The notes under the pieces: generated by a model
What the model saw: the letters and a program-made list of their open reading frames with translations, nothing else
The model's database searches: none
Told to the model about the DNA's origin: nothing
Program-made: the position numbers and the translations under genes
Origin: Oscillospiraceae bacterium
GTDB taxonomy: Bacteria > Bacillota > Clostridia > Oscillospirales > UBA929
DNA length: 10,082 nucleotides
Direction: 5' to 3'
NCBI GenBank assembly: GCA_031271325.1
Contig: JAISVY010000024.1
Coordinates: 1 to 10,082, forward strand
Shown here: in pieces, positions 1 through 6,910 of the stretch
Position numbering within the stretch: position 1 is the first letter of the stretch
How the letters are laid out: each line of letters starts with the position of its first letter

Positions 1-2
1 CC

Positions 3-1277
3 CTGCGCGATCTCGGTCTGCACGGGATGATGATCGCGCGGAACGGAGAAACCGCCGCGGAGGTCACCGTGACCCCGTACCGGCTCGATACGCCGCACAC
101 ACTGAATTCTCTGACCAAAAGCTTTGCTTCGACTGCCATCGGCTTTTGCGTGCAGGAGGAACTGCTGTCTCTGGATAGCAAAGTAACCTCGTTCTTCCCG
201 GAGCGCTTCCCCTGCCGCCCATGTGAAAACATGGACAAGATAACGGTGCGCCACCTGCTGACCATGACGACCGGGCATACCGTTGAGCCGTATTTTTGGC
301 CGTCCGAGCAAAAGCCGGTTGACTCATTCCTGCGTTCGTATGTGGCGGCTGAACCGGGCAGCGGTTTCCTGTACAACACCGCCGGGAGCCATATGCTAAG
401 CTATATCGTTGAAAAGGTTTCCGGGCAGTCTATGGAAGATTTTTTGCGCCCGCGCCTGCTGGAACCGCTGGGCATAACAAATTATGTTTGGGAGCGGCAC
501 CCTGACGGCGTGTGCAAGAGCGGCGTGGGGCTGCACTTGTGCACAAGGGATATTCTCAAATTCGGGAATTTCCTGTTGGCAGAAGGGGTTTACGGCGGCG
601 AACAGCTGCTGGGCGCCGATTGGATCCGCGAAGCGACGCGTATGCATGTCATCCAGCCGGGCGACCCGGGCACCGACTGGACAAGCGGTTACGGTTATCA
701 GTTCTGGATCAACGCCCGCGAAGACAGCTACCGTGCCGACGGCGCGTTCGGGCAGTTTTGCATCGTCGTGCCGAAGCGCGGACTGGTGATCGCGTGTAAC
801 TCCGGCACAACCGACATGGGCGCGATGCTGAATGGTATTTTCGACAACTTGATTCCCGCGCTGGAGGGGAACATTCCCGCTCAAACGGAGCTGACCGCGC
901 CTCTGCCGGAAGGGGTTTCTCAAATACCGGAAAAGACGTACCGTTTGCATCCAAACCCGATCGGTCTTGAACGCGTCGCGTTCGGTGAAACGGTAACAAT
1001 GACGATTAACGGGCGGGAATATCCCTGCGCCGCCGGACAAGGCGAATGGAAACTGACGGATTTCCCGGACGGCACGCCGGAGGAAACCCGTTCGCTGGCG
1101 CTGGCGTACGGAGTCAAAGACGGGTTGACACTGCTGCGGGTCTGTCAAACGCGTACGCCGTATGTGATCGACTGGCACATACGGTTCGGCGCGGACAGTG
1201 TATTGATTGACTGCAAGGCAAATGTGGGCTTCAACAACGAGTTCAGCGCGGCGGTATTCGGTTTCGCGGAGGGCTGA
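3..1277 (+). CDS. CubicO-type serine hydrolase (class C beta-lactamase family), 5' partial
   Basis: Serine hydrolase of the beta-lactamase/penicillin-binding-protein fold, the group that includes CubicO proteins, class C beta-lactamases and D-aminopeptidases or esterases. Numbering from the ATG at base 27, the nucleophile motif SxxK is S28-L-T-K31 in the context NSLTKSFAS. A Tyr motif Y116-N-T follows in PGSGFLYNTAGSHMLS, and a GAFGQF stretch after YGYQFWIN sits where the third active-site motif (HxG/KTG-like) is expected. The frame is open to base 3 and upstream residues LRDLGLHG also fit the family, which normally has about 30-40 residues before this point. The true start is therefore probably outside the window and base 27 is an internal Met. 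No signal peptide is visible because the N terminus is missing. A sugar kinase starts 3 nt downstream, so the two are likely co-transcribed. The fold is clear; the substrate (peptide, ester or muropeptide) cannot be told. Confidence 0.88.
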   Translation: MRDLGLHGMMIARNGETAAEVTVTPYRLDTPHTLNSLTKSFASTAIGFCVQEELLSLDSKVTSFFPERFPCRPCENMDKITVRHLLTMTTGHTVEPYFWPSEQKPVDSFLRSYVAAEPGSGFLYNTAGSHMLSYIVEKVSGQSMEDFLRPRLLEPLGITNYVWERHPDGVCKSGVGLHLCTRDILKFGNFLLAEGVYGGEQLLGADWIREATRMHVIQPGDPGTDWTSGYGYQFWINAREDSYRADGAFGQFCIVVPKRGLVIACNSGTTDMGAMLNGIFDNLIPALEGNIPAQTELTAPLPEGVSQIPEKTYRLHPNPIGLERVAFGETVTMTINGREYPCAAGQGEWKLTDFPDGTPEETRSLALAYGVKDGLTLLRVCQTRTPYVIDWHIRFGADSVLIDCKANVGFNNEFSAAVFGFAEG

Positions 1278-1280
1278 ACA

Positions 1281-2297
1281 ATGCGGTATGTGCTGGGAAT
1301 CGACGGCGGCGCGACAAAAACCCATTGCGCCCTATACGATGCAGACACCGGCCGTCTGGACTTCATGCCGTACGGCGCAGCCGGGCATGAACGCCTGCGC
1401 GGCGGCTTTGATGAACTGCCGGGGGTTTTGCGCGGGGCGTTCCGTTCGCTTCTTTCGCGCAGCAACATCGGGTTCGACGACATCGAAATGGGCGTGATCG
1501 GGCTTAGCGGCGTGGATTCGCCCGGACAGCACCGGATTGTGTCAGAAATACTAAGCAACCTTGGGTTGAAAAGGTTTTCCCTTTACAATGATGCGTTTCT
1601 CGGCGCGTTCACCGGTTCCGGCGGAAGCGGGATTTGCGCCGTCAACGGCACGGGGAGCTGTGTCGCCGGGTTGGACGCTTCGGGGAAGTTTGTGAAGATC
1701 GGCGGGTTAGGTACGCTGACCGGCGATTTCGGCGGGGGGCTGATGCTCTCGCGCCGAGCCGCCGGGCTGGTATACAGCCAGCTTTACCGCGACGCGCCGT
1801 ATACCGCCCTGACGACCGCCATGTTTCGCTGGCTGAACGTAACCGACAGGGACGAATTTTGGGGATTGATCACCGAGCGCCTTCAAAACGAACCCGAAGA
1901 GACCACCCTTGCGTTGTGCCGCCACCTCTTTGAGACCGCCGCCGAGGGCGATGCCGCCGCGCTCGCGCTGCTGGAAGAGTCGGGCAGAAGTTACGCGGGC
2001 GGGATTGCCGGGGCGATCAATGACCTCACCTACGCGCCGGGAGAACCGGTTGAAGTGATCTTCGCCGGGTCTGTCTTTACGAAAGGTGCCTGCGATTGCA
2101 TACAAAAAACCGCCGAAGCGGTTCTGCGTCAAAAATTCCCGCGCAGCGGTTTTATCTTCCGCACACTGGATGTGCCGTGCGTGGCGGGCGCGGTAGTAAG
2201 AGCGTTGCGGGAATTGGGCGTTGAAGAGCGGCGGGACAGCGTTCTGCGGCTGTTCCGCGGCGCAGTATCGTTGCAGGGCGCAGACAAAGCCATTTAG
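1281..2297 (+). CDS. BadF/BadG/BcrA/BcrD-type ATPase, N-acetylglucosamine-kinase-like
   Basis: ASKHA-fold kinase of 338 aa in the BadF/BadG family, the group that contains N-acetylglucosamine kinase (NagK) and related amino-sugar kinases. It would phosphorylate a sugar with ATP in the cytoplasm. The phosphate-1 motif is D8-G-G-A-T-K-T14. GLSGVDSP (74-81) follows, then YNDAF with D104 at the position of the NagK catalytic Asp, then the phosphate-2 motif GTGS (123-126). G148-D-F-G-G-G153 stands where NagK-type enzymes usually have GDEGS. A C-terminal FAGSV stretch is consistent with the adenosine-binding segment. The start is well supported: GGAGGG at 1268-1273 lies 7 nt before the ATG, and the previous gene stops 4 nt earlier. 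Pairing with a serine hydrolase suggests use of a cell-wall-derived amino sugar (GlcNAc or MurNAc), but this is inference. The family also contains (R)-2-hydroxyglutaryl-CoA dehydratase activators, which are shorter and carry a Cys-ligated iron-sulfur cluster; that signature is not obvious here. Confidence 0.85.
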   Translation: MRYVLGIDGGATKTHCALYDADTGRLDFMPYGAAGHERLRGGFDELPGVLRGAFRSLLSRSNIGFDDIEMGVIGLSGVDSPGQHRIVSEILSNLGLKRFSLYNDAFLGAFTGSGGSGICAVNGTGSCVAGLDASGKFVKIGGLGTLTGDFGGGLMLSRRAAGLVYSQLYRDAPYTALTTAMFRWLNVTDRDEFWGLITERLQNEPEETTLALCRHLFETAAEGDAAALALLEESGRSYAGGIAGAINDLTYAPGEPVEVIFAGSVFTKGACDCIQKTAEAVLRQKFPRSGFIFRTLDVPCVAGAVVRALRELGVEERRDSVLRLFRGAVSLQGADKAI

Positions 2298-2322
2298 CTC
2301 CGAGCGAAGCGAGCTTGCCGGG

Positions 2323-2380
2323 CAAAACGGCGCATGGATACACGGCTGCGTCTTCCCGGACGCGCCCTGTTTTGTTTCTT
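2323..2380 (+). terminator. Candidate intrinsic terminator between convergent genes
   Basis: The 82-nt gap between the convergent kinase and diaminopimelate dehydrogenase genes holds an interrupted hairpin. CAAAACGGCGC (2323-2333) pairs with GCGCC (2362-2366) and, after a 2-nt CT bulge, GTTTTG (2369-2374). The pyrimidine run TTTCTT (2375-2380) follows directly on the plus strand. The 28-nt loop is long, so stability is uncertain. The position is right for ending the kinase transcript, and the mirror-image A-run could also help end the opposite transcript. Confidence 0.45.
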
Positions 2381-3336
2381 CAGATCAGTTCCCTTCTGAG
2401 CGAATCGCCGTCTTTCGGCGACAGATACGCAAGGGGGATGTCAAAAACCGTTTTCGCGCCGAAGCTGCCTTCCGCCGAGAGGCGGACGGCGGCTCGCGCG
2501 TATGCAAGCAGAATTCCGGCGCTGAATTCGGGGTTGCTTTCCATGCTCAGAGACATTTCCATCAGGTGTTTGTGATTGCCCGATGTACCGCTGCGCAGGG
2601 CAAGCCCGGCGTGCGGCATATCGGTGCGGTTCACCGACTCGACGAAATGAACAACGGTATCGTAGCCGTCGAAATAATGGGGCATGGTTTTGATTTCTTG
2701 CTCGATCCGGCTTCGGTCCGCGCCCGCTTCCGCTACAACAAAGCATTCCCGGAGATGCTTTTCCCGCGTCGTCAGGCTGGCCGTGCCGTTCCGCGCCGCG
2801 TCGACCGCAGTCTGTTTCGGTACGGTGTACTGTACCGCGTCGCGTACGCCCGCGACCCTGCGGAGCGCGTCGGAATGCCCCTGCGACACGCCGCGCCCCC
2901 AGAAAGTTTGGCTCACCCCTTCGGGTAAAAAGGCTTCCGAGATCAGCCGGATGGCGGAAAAAAGCCCCGGATCCCATCCGGCGGCGATTACGGCGGCGGT
3001 GCGGGCAGCCGCCGCGTTCATCCTGCCAAAATACTCCGTAACGACGGCATGTGTGTCGAAGCTGTCTACGGTATTAAAAAGCGCGGCAAGGCGCGGTCCC
3101 TGTTCCGGCAGATCTTTTGCCGAACCGCCGCAGAGTATCATTACGTCAATCCGCCCGGTCAGGCTTTCCGCCTCGTCCAGCGGGTAAACCGGCAAGCCGG
3201 GGGTCTGCGTCTGTATGGTCTGCGGTTCTCTGCGCGTGAGTACCGCAGTTAGGGTCATATCGGGGTTTTGCCGTATGACGGTCTCTACTGCCCTGCCGAT
3301 ATTTCCGTATCCGGCGATGCCGACCCGAATGCTCAT
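2380..3336 (-). CDS. ddh: meso-diaminopimelate D-dehydrogenase
   Basis: NADP-dependent meso-diaminopimelate dehydrogenase, 318 aa, close to the usual length of about 320. It makes meso-DAP in one step from tetrahydrodipicolinate, ammonia and NADPH, feeding lysine and peptidoglycan synthesis in the cytoplasm. The N terminus is a Rossmann fold with G9-Y-G-N-I-G14. Conserved stretches follow in family order: VDSFDTH (like VDTYDNH in the Corynebacterium enzyme), AGWDPGLFS, TFWGRGVSQGHSDALRR, AVQYTVP, ECFVVAEA and TMPHYFDGYD. The frame runs 7 codons further up to 3357, but ATG 3336 is preferred: AAAAGGGG (3347-3354) lies about 10 nt upstream, the product then begins MSIRVGIAGYG like known family members, and the ATG falls 1 nt after the stop of the glycosylase gene. 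This is the last gene of the EamA-glycosylase-ddh cluster. Expression is probably by translational coupling. Confidence 0.96.
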   Translation of the reverse strand: MSIRVGIAGYGNIGRAVETVIRQNPDMTLTAVLTRREPQTIQTQTPGLPVYPLDEAESLTGRIDVMILCGGSAKDLPEQGPRLAALFNTVDSFDTHAVVTEYFGRMNAAAARTAAVIAAGWDPGLFSAIRLISEAFLPEGVSQTFWGRGVSQGHSDALRRVAGVRDAVQYTVPKQTAVDAARNGTASLTTREKHLRECFVVAEAGADRSRIEQEIKTMPHYFDGYDTVVHFVESVNRTDMPHAGLALRSGTSGNHKHLMEMSLSMESNPEFSAGILLAYARAAVRLSAEGSFGAKTVFDIPLAYLSPKDGDSLRRELI

Positions 3337-3337
3337 G

Positions 3338-3988
3338 CTATTTGTTCCCCTTTTCACAATAGTCCTCCAGCGGGCACCCCGCGCACTTCGGTTTTGCGCG
3401 GCAGTGCTCCTTCGCGTTGATTACAATCATCGCGTGGAGGTTGTTGTACAGTTTGGTATCCAGCCCCTCTTCAAAAAAGCGCTTAACCGCGTCGTAACCG
3501 GAAACGCCCGTGACGCCCAACCGGCCGAGCAGACGTTTGGTATAGGCGTCTGTGACAAACGACGGCAGTTCCAACGCGTAGAGCAAAATGGAGTCGGCGG
3601 TTTCCTTGCCGATTCCGCGAACCGCAAGCAATTCCTTCCGCAGTTCGGGTAAGCCCGCCCGGCGGGCTGCTTCGGTTGAGTAGTTATATTGCTTGAACCA
3701 AGCGGTCAACGCTTTTATATAACGGGCTTTTTGATTGAAGAACCCGGCGGGGCGGATGATTTCGGTCAACTCTTCAATAGGCATGGTTTCTATTCGTTGC
3801 GGGGTGAGGTTCAAGCCGCAGCCCGAGCTGCCAAACCGCGCGATTGCCGCCTCTACATTGCTCCACGCCGTATTTTGGGTGAGAACCGCGCCGACCATCA
3901 CCTCGTACGGCGTTCCGGCCGGCCACCAGTTCAGTTCCCCGTACCGCGCGAAAAGCAGGTCGTTGAGCCGCGTTGGGGTCATCGTCAT
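3338..3988 (-). CDS. HhH-GPD DNA glycosylase, endonuclease III-like (MagIII-type)
   Basis: DNA base-excision glycosylase of the helix-hairpin-helix-GPD superfamily with an iron-sulfur cluster, 216 aa, usually annotated as endonuclease III domain protein. An N-terminal helical part contains GAVLTQNTAWSNVE (33-46). The hairpin is L121-AVRGIGKETAD132, the catalytic Asp is D147 in VTDAYTKRLL, and the cluster ligands are C196-x5-C202-x2-C205-x5-C211. The position of the beta-lyase Lys of E. coli Nth (LPGVGRKTA) is occupied by E129, as I recall for Helicobacter MagIII (GIGKESAD). That points to a monofunctional glycosylase, perhaps for alkylated purines, rather than a glycosylase/AP-lyase. The ATG at 3988 overlaps the EamA stop in an ATGA; a second in-frame ATG at 3982 gives better spacing to AGGA and could be the real start. 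It sits between EamA and ddh in a tight operon, with no obvious pathway link. Confidence 0.9.
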   Translation of the reverse strand: MTMTPTRLNDLLFARYGELNWWPAGTPYEVMVGAVLTQNTAWSNVEAAIARFGSSGCGLNLTPQRIETMPIEELTEIIRPAGFFNQKARYIKALTAWFKQYNYSTEAARRAGLPELRKELLAVRGIGKETADSILLYALELPSFVTDAYTKRLLGRLGVTGVSGYDAVKRFFEEGLDTKLYNNLHAMIVINAKEHCRAKPKCAGCPLEDYCEKGNK

Positions 3989-4407
3989 TTTCCTATCACC
4001 ATAACCAGCGTACCGGCGGTGATCAGCGAGCCGCCCAGCACGGTTTTCCAGTCGAGTTTTTCATGAAGAATCACGATCGCCAGCACAACGGCGATCACCA
4101 CGCTGAGTTTATCCACCGGGATGACCTTCGACGCGTCTCCCAGCTGAAGGGCTTTATAGTAGCACAGCCAAGAAAGTCCGGTCGCGATGCCGGACAGCCC
4201 GAGAAAGACCCAGCTTTTTGTCCCGATGTCGGTAATCCCCTGCTGTTTGCCGGTGAGGAACACAACCCCCCACGCCATTACCAGTACGAATACCGTCCGT
4301 ATGGCGGTCGCGAGGTTGGAGTTCACGTTTTCGATGCCGATTTTCGCGAGTACCGATGTCAGGGCGGCAAACACCGCCGACAGCACAGCGTAAAAGACCC
4401 AGCTCAA
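3985..4407 (-). CDS. Small single-domain EamA (DMT superfamily) transporter
   Basis: Integral membrane protein of 140 aa with one EamA domain, half the size of usual two-domain drug/metabolite transporters, so it presumably works as a dimer. About five hydrophobic segments can be read: residues 2-22, 30-53, 65-90, 93-115 and 120-138. The family signature is clear in the second half (SKVIPVDKLSVVIAVVLA followed by IVILHEKLDW). The start is a TTG at 4407, supported by GGAAGG at 4416-4421 with 8 nt spacing and by the usual MSWxxYAxLSAxFAALT beginning of the family. The stop overlaps the glycosylase start (ATGA). It is the first gene of the three-gene cluster. No promoter was found in the 114 nt upstream, so it may depend on read-through from the receiver gene or on a promoter I cannot see. 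The transported compound is unknown. Confidence 0.9.
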   Translation of the reverse strand: MSWVFYAVLSAVFAALTSVLAKIGIENVNSNLATAIRTVFVLVMAWGVVFLTGKQQGITDIGTKSWVFLGLSGIATGLSWLCYYKALQLGDASKVIPVDKLSVVIAVVLAIVILHEKLDWKTVLGGSLITAGTLVMVIGK

Positions 4408-4430
4408 ACCGCAAACCTTCCTTCGGGAGC

Positions 4431-4466
4431 AAAAAGCTGACCCGGCTGACAGATGTCTTCACCGGG
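4431..4466 (-). terminator. Candidate intrinsic terminator or attenuator after the receiver gene
   Basis: Read on the minus strand, CCCGG (4462-4466) and CCGGG (4441-4445) enclose an inner GACA/TGTC helix, giving a compact hairpin. Five nt later there is a run of five T (4431-4435). It lies 56 nt after the receiver stop and just before the EamA ribosome binding site. It could stop or attenuate transcription into the EamA operon. The 5-nt offset between stem and T-run makes it imperfect. Confidence 0.45.
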
Positions 4467-4521
4467 AATCAACGATAGGTGCAGCTTCCCACACAGGTTC
4501 TAAGTGACAGCGCAAATGTTC

Positions 4522-4914
4522 TTATACCGATTTTTTAAGCTGGCGGGCGATCCTCTCGCGCAGTAAGCCCGGCTCAAACGGCTTTGTAATGATGTCGCAA
4601 GCGCCGTACCCGACGGCAGAGGAGACTTTCTCCATTGTCCCCAGCGCCGTGAGCATGATGATCGGTGTTTCCCTGTGCTGTTCAAAACTTCTGATCACGG
4701 GAATCAGGTCAAACCCGCTCATCTCGGGCATTTTATAATCCAGCAGAAAGAGTTCCGGCGTAATATTACGCAGAACTTCTTCGAGCATGGTCGGTTTGGT
4801 TAAGGCAATCACTTGGTAGGTATCGCTCAAAGCTGCCGAAATCACATGAAGAGAAACGGCGGCGTCATCCACCGCAAGAATGCACGGTCTGCGCGTATCC
4901 GTTTTTTTTCTCAT
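4522..4914 (-). CDS. Stand-alone response regulator receiver (CheY-like)
   Basis: Cytoplasmic phosphoacceptor domain of 130 aa with no output domain attached. Receiver hallmarks are all present: acidic pair D16-D17 (ILAVDDAA), phosphoacceptor D59 (LFLLDYKMPEMSG), switch Thr T89 (IIMLTA) and invariant K111 (TKPFEP). The open frame extends to 4995, but the ATG at 4914 is chosen. It follows AGGAGG at 4926-4931, gives the normal receiver length, and the upstream part of the frame lies over the promoter. A strong promoter at 4948-4976 drives it separately from the genes on either side, and a hairpin with T-run follows. No histidine kinase is in the window, so the partner is unknown. It may act by protein-protein contact, like CheY or Spo0F, and could as well belong to chemotaxis, c-di-GMP or sporulation control. 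Confidence 0.93.
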   Translation of the reverse strand: MRKKTDTRRPCILAVDDAAVSLHVISAALSDTYQVIALTKPTMLEEVLRNITPELFLLDYKMPEMSGFDLIPVIRSFEQHRETPIIMLTALGTMEKVSSAVGYGACDIITKPFEPGLLRERIARQLKKSV

Positions 4915-4947
4915 GTTCCGCAACACCTCCTGTTTGAATCTTAACCC

Positions 4948-4976
4948 AGTATACCACATCACAGAGAACTTTCCAA
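4948..4976 (-). promoter_or_regulatory. Sigma-A type promoter for the receiver gene
   Basis: Read on the minus strand, TTGGAA (4971-4976) is followed by a 17-nt spacer and TATACT (4948-4953), with a TG one base before the -10 box (extended -10). Transcription would begin near 4941, giving a leader of about 27 nt before the ATG at 4914 that contains the AGGAGG site. It fits the consensus well and lies wholly between the GTPase and receiver genes. Confidence 0.75.
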
Positions 4977-4998
4977 TAGTTTTCGAGATTATCAAGAA

Positions 4999-5017
4999 TT
5001 GGTATAGCGTTTACCAA
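4999..5017 (-). repeat. Short inverted repeat after the GTPase gene
   Basis: TTGGTA (4999-5004) and TACCAA (5012-5017) form perfect 6-bp arms around a 7-nt loop. The repeat lies about 20 nt after the GTPase stop and about 23 nt upstream of the receiver -35 box. Read on the minus strand it is followed by TTCTTGAT, so it might be a weak terminator for the phosphorylase-GTPase transcript. It could instead be a protein-binding site upstream of the receiver promoter. The evidence does not decide. Confidence 0.3.
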
Positions 5018-5035
5018 AGCAAGAAAGCAACTCCG

Positions 5036-6910
5036 TCAGGCGTCAAATACCGTGCCGGACAGAGCGTTTCGCGCCGCGAGGATGTATTTTGCGCGGTCCA
5101 GCGGATCAATCCCCCTCCGGGGACGGGTTTTCCCCAGTTCCAAAGGGCACTCCTGATAACCGCGCAGCTTCTGTGTCATGATGCCCAACCCCGAGGTAAT
5201 AGACGCGAATACGGCGGGATAAGCCATCGACGACGCGAGGGGGATACGCGCCGTGAGCGTGACGCCGCCGTTCTCCCGGTATGTTTGGCTCTCGGTTACA
5301 CCGCGCATACGCAGTATATCCCCGATGATTTTACCCAAATGCTTTTCATGAAACGTGAAGCGAACGTCCAGAACCGGTTCCAACAGAATTGTGCCGCTGT
5401 TGCGCAAACCGTCGGCCAAAGCCAGCGGCGTCGCGACGGTGAAGTCGAGCGGATGGGTGTGAATGTGGTGGTCTTCGCCGTCGATCAGCTCTATATCCGC
5501 ATCGGTGACCTCCCAGCCCAGCGGTCCCTGCCGCAGCGAAGGGGCGACCGACTGCGCCACCTGTTCGCGGTAGCGGTACGGCAGTCTGTCCGCGCCGGCG
5601 GCGCAACGGTAGGTTATCCCGCTGCCGCGCGGCGCGGGGGTGATTTGGAACTTCACGACCGCCCAACAGGGTTTGGGCATGGTATAGGCGTCGAAACCGA
5701 ACGCGGCGCGGGCGGGGGTTTCTTTGTACACCACCTCCGGATCGCCGAGCGTCACGGCGACGCCGAACCGCTCCTGTATCAGAGCAGGCAGGGTTTCCAT
5801 CTGAATCAACCCCATCACGCCGACATGCGCCTGCCCGCCGGTATAGTATAACTCCAGCGCCGGGTCTTCCGCCGAAAGCATCTCCATCGCGTTCTTCAAA
5901 GCCGTATTGTCCGCCGTATCGGCCGGGGAGATCTTTGCGCTCATCAGCGCTTTTGCGGAAAAACCCCGTGACGCGCGAGCCGGGATCTGTCCGCCAAACG
6001 TGTCGCCTGTTTTGCAGTGGGAAAAACCGTATACCAGCCCGATGCCGCCCGCGCGCAGCTCGTCGGTATCTTCCCAGCGGTCGTCCCGCCGCTGCCGGAT
6101 CAGCGCCGCTTTAACCGCTGCGCCGCGGATAGACACGGTGTCGCGGGTTCGCAGCGTTCCAGCGTACAGCCGCACCGCCGCGCCGCGCCCGAACTGTTTA
6201 TCGTGGGTCACCGAGAAGATGATACCCGCCGCCTCGCCGGCCGCCTCTCCGCCGCCCGAAACCAAGCGCGTTACCGCCTCCAGAAGATCCGGCACGCCCT
6301 CCCCTGTTTTCGCGCTGCCGCACAGAATCGGCGGCGTTGACAGGATATGCTCCCTGAGAACGCTGTCTGCCGCGTCTCGGTTTTCCGGTAATCCGCGGAT
6401 AAAAGCTTCCAACAGTGTTTCGTCAAGGGTTGCGGCGGTTTCGTAGCGGCAGGCGGAGTAGAGGTAAGCGCCGCGCCGCAGGTCTTTGATTTGCGCGACG
6501 ACTTCGCTTACCCGCGCCGTTTCGCGGTCGCATTTGTTGATGAAAAACAAAACCGGACAATCGCCCGACTCCGCCAGGATGGTCTCCGTTCCCGCCTGAA
6601 TGCCGTCAACCGCCGACACCAGCACAATCACCGCGTCGGCCGCCCAAAAGGCGCGTTCCGCCTGTGAAAAGAAGTCGGCGTGACCCGGCGTGTCGATGAT
6701 ATTAACCGTCACGCCATCAAACTCGACCGACGTGAAGGCGGCGCGGATCGATATGCCGCGCGCCTTCTCGACAGCGAGATCGTCTGTCCGCGCTGTCCCC
6801 TCGTCTACCGAACCGACCGATCGGATCGCTCCTGTTTCATATAGGATCCGTTCGGTCAGCGTCGTCTTTCCCGCGTCCACATGCGCCATAAAGGCGATGT
6901 TGATAGCCAC
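5036..6910 (-). CDS. Tet(M)/EF-G-like translation GTPase (ribosomal protection protein family, divergent)
   Basis: Translational GTPase of 624 aa, nearer in length to ribosomal protection proteins (about 640) than to EF-G (about 700). G motifs: AHVDAGKTT (9-17), switch I with RGISI (51-55, where most relatives have RGITI), DTPGH (73-77), NKCD (125-128) and CGSAKTGEG. GSVDEGTARTD and VNIIDTPGH closely follow Tet(M). Domain IV and the C terminus also align by eye (RGYQECP like KGYHVTTGEP, then PRRGIDPLDRAKYI like PRRPNSRIDKVRYM). The loop that in Tet(M) inserts near the tetracycline site (SPVSTPADF) reads here D480-HHIHTHPLDF490, so the key Pro is lost. Tetracycline protection is therefore uncertain; a housekeeping or other ribosome-rescue role is possible. 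The start is GTG at 6910, touching the phosphorylase stop (TAG then GTG), with no clear ribosome binding site. Translation is probably coupled to that gene. Confidence 0.88.
   Translation of the reverse strand: MAINIAFMAHVDAGKTTLTERILYETGAIRSVGSVDEGTARTDDLAVEKARGISIRAAFTSVEFDGVTVNIIDTPGHADFFSQAERAFWAADAVIVLVSAVDGIQAGTETILAESGDCPVLFFINKCDRETARVSEVVAQIKDLRRGAYLYSACRYETAATLDETLLEAFIRGLPENRDAADSVLREHILSTPPILCGSAKTGEGVPDLLEAVTRLVSGGGEAAGEAAGIIFSVTHDKQFGRGAAVRLYAGTLRTRDTVSIRGAAVKAALIRQRRDDRWEDTDELRAGGIGLVYGFSHCKTGDTFGGQIPARASRGFSAKALMSAKISPADTADNTALKNAMEMLSAEDPALELYYTGGQAHVGVMGLIQMETLPALIQERFGVAVTLGDPEVVYKETPARAAFGFDAYTMPKPCWAVVKFQITPAPRGSGITYRCAAGADRLPYRYREQVAQSVAPSLRQGPLGWEVTDADIELIDGEDHHIHTHPLDFTVATPLALADGLRNSGTILLEPVLDVRFTFHEKHLGKIIGDILRMRGVTESQTYRENGGVTLTARIPLASSMAYPAVFASITSGLGIMTQKLRGYQECPLELGKTRPRRGIDPLDRAKYILAARNALSGTVFDA

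Noticed and set aside
396..1325. 309-aa open frame on the minus strand opposite the serine hydrolase
   Set aside because: It lies wholly across from well-supported genes and has no recognisable domain. Long antisense frames are common in GC-rich coding DNA.
2221..2928. 235-aa plus-strand frame overlapping the kinase end and ddh
   Set aside because: It runs through the terminator-like hairpin and antisense to a clearly conserved dehydrogenase; the translation is low in complexity with no motif.
4408..4470. Possible SRP-type RNA, suggested by a CCCGAAGGAAGG stretch on the minus strand
   Set aside because: Only this short piece recalls the SRP RNA tip (GTCAGGTCCGGAAGGAAGCAGC). The flanking helix and remaining conserved bases are missing, and the GGAAGG is explained as the EamA ribosome binding site.
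4915..4995. Upstream extension of the receiver frame
   Set aside because: It reads through the AGGAGG site and the promoter; family length and structure start at the ATG at 4914.
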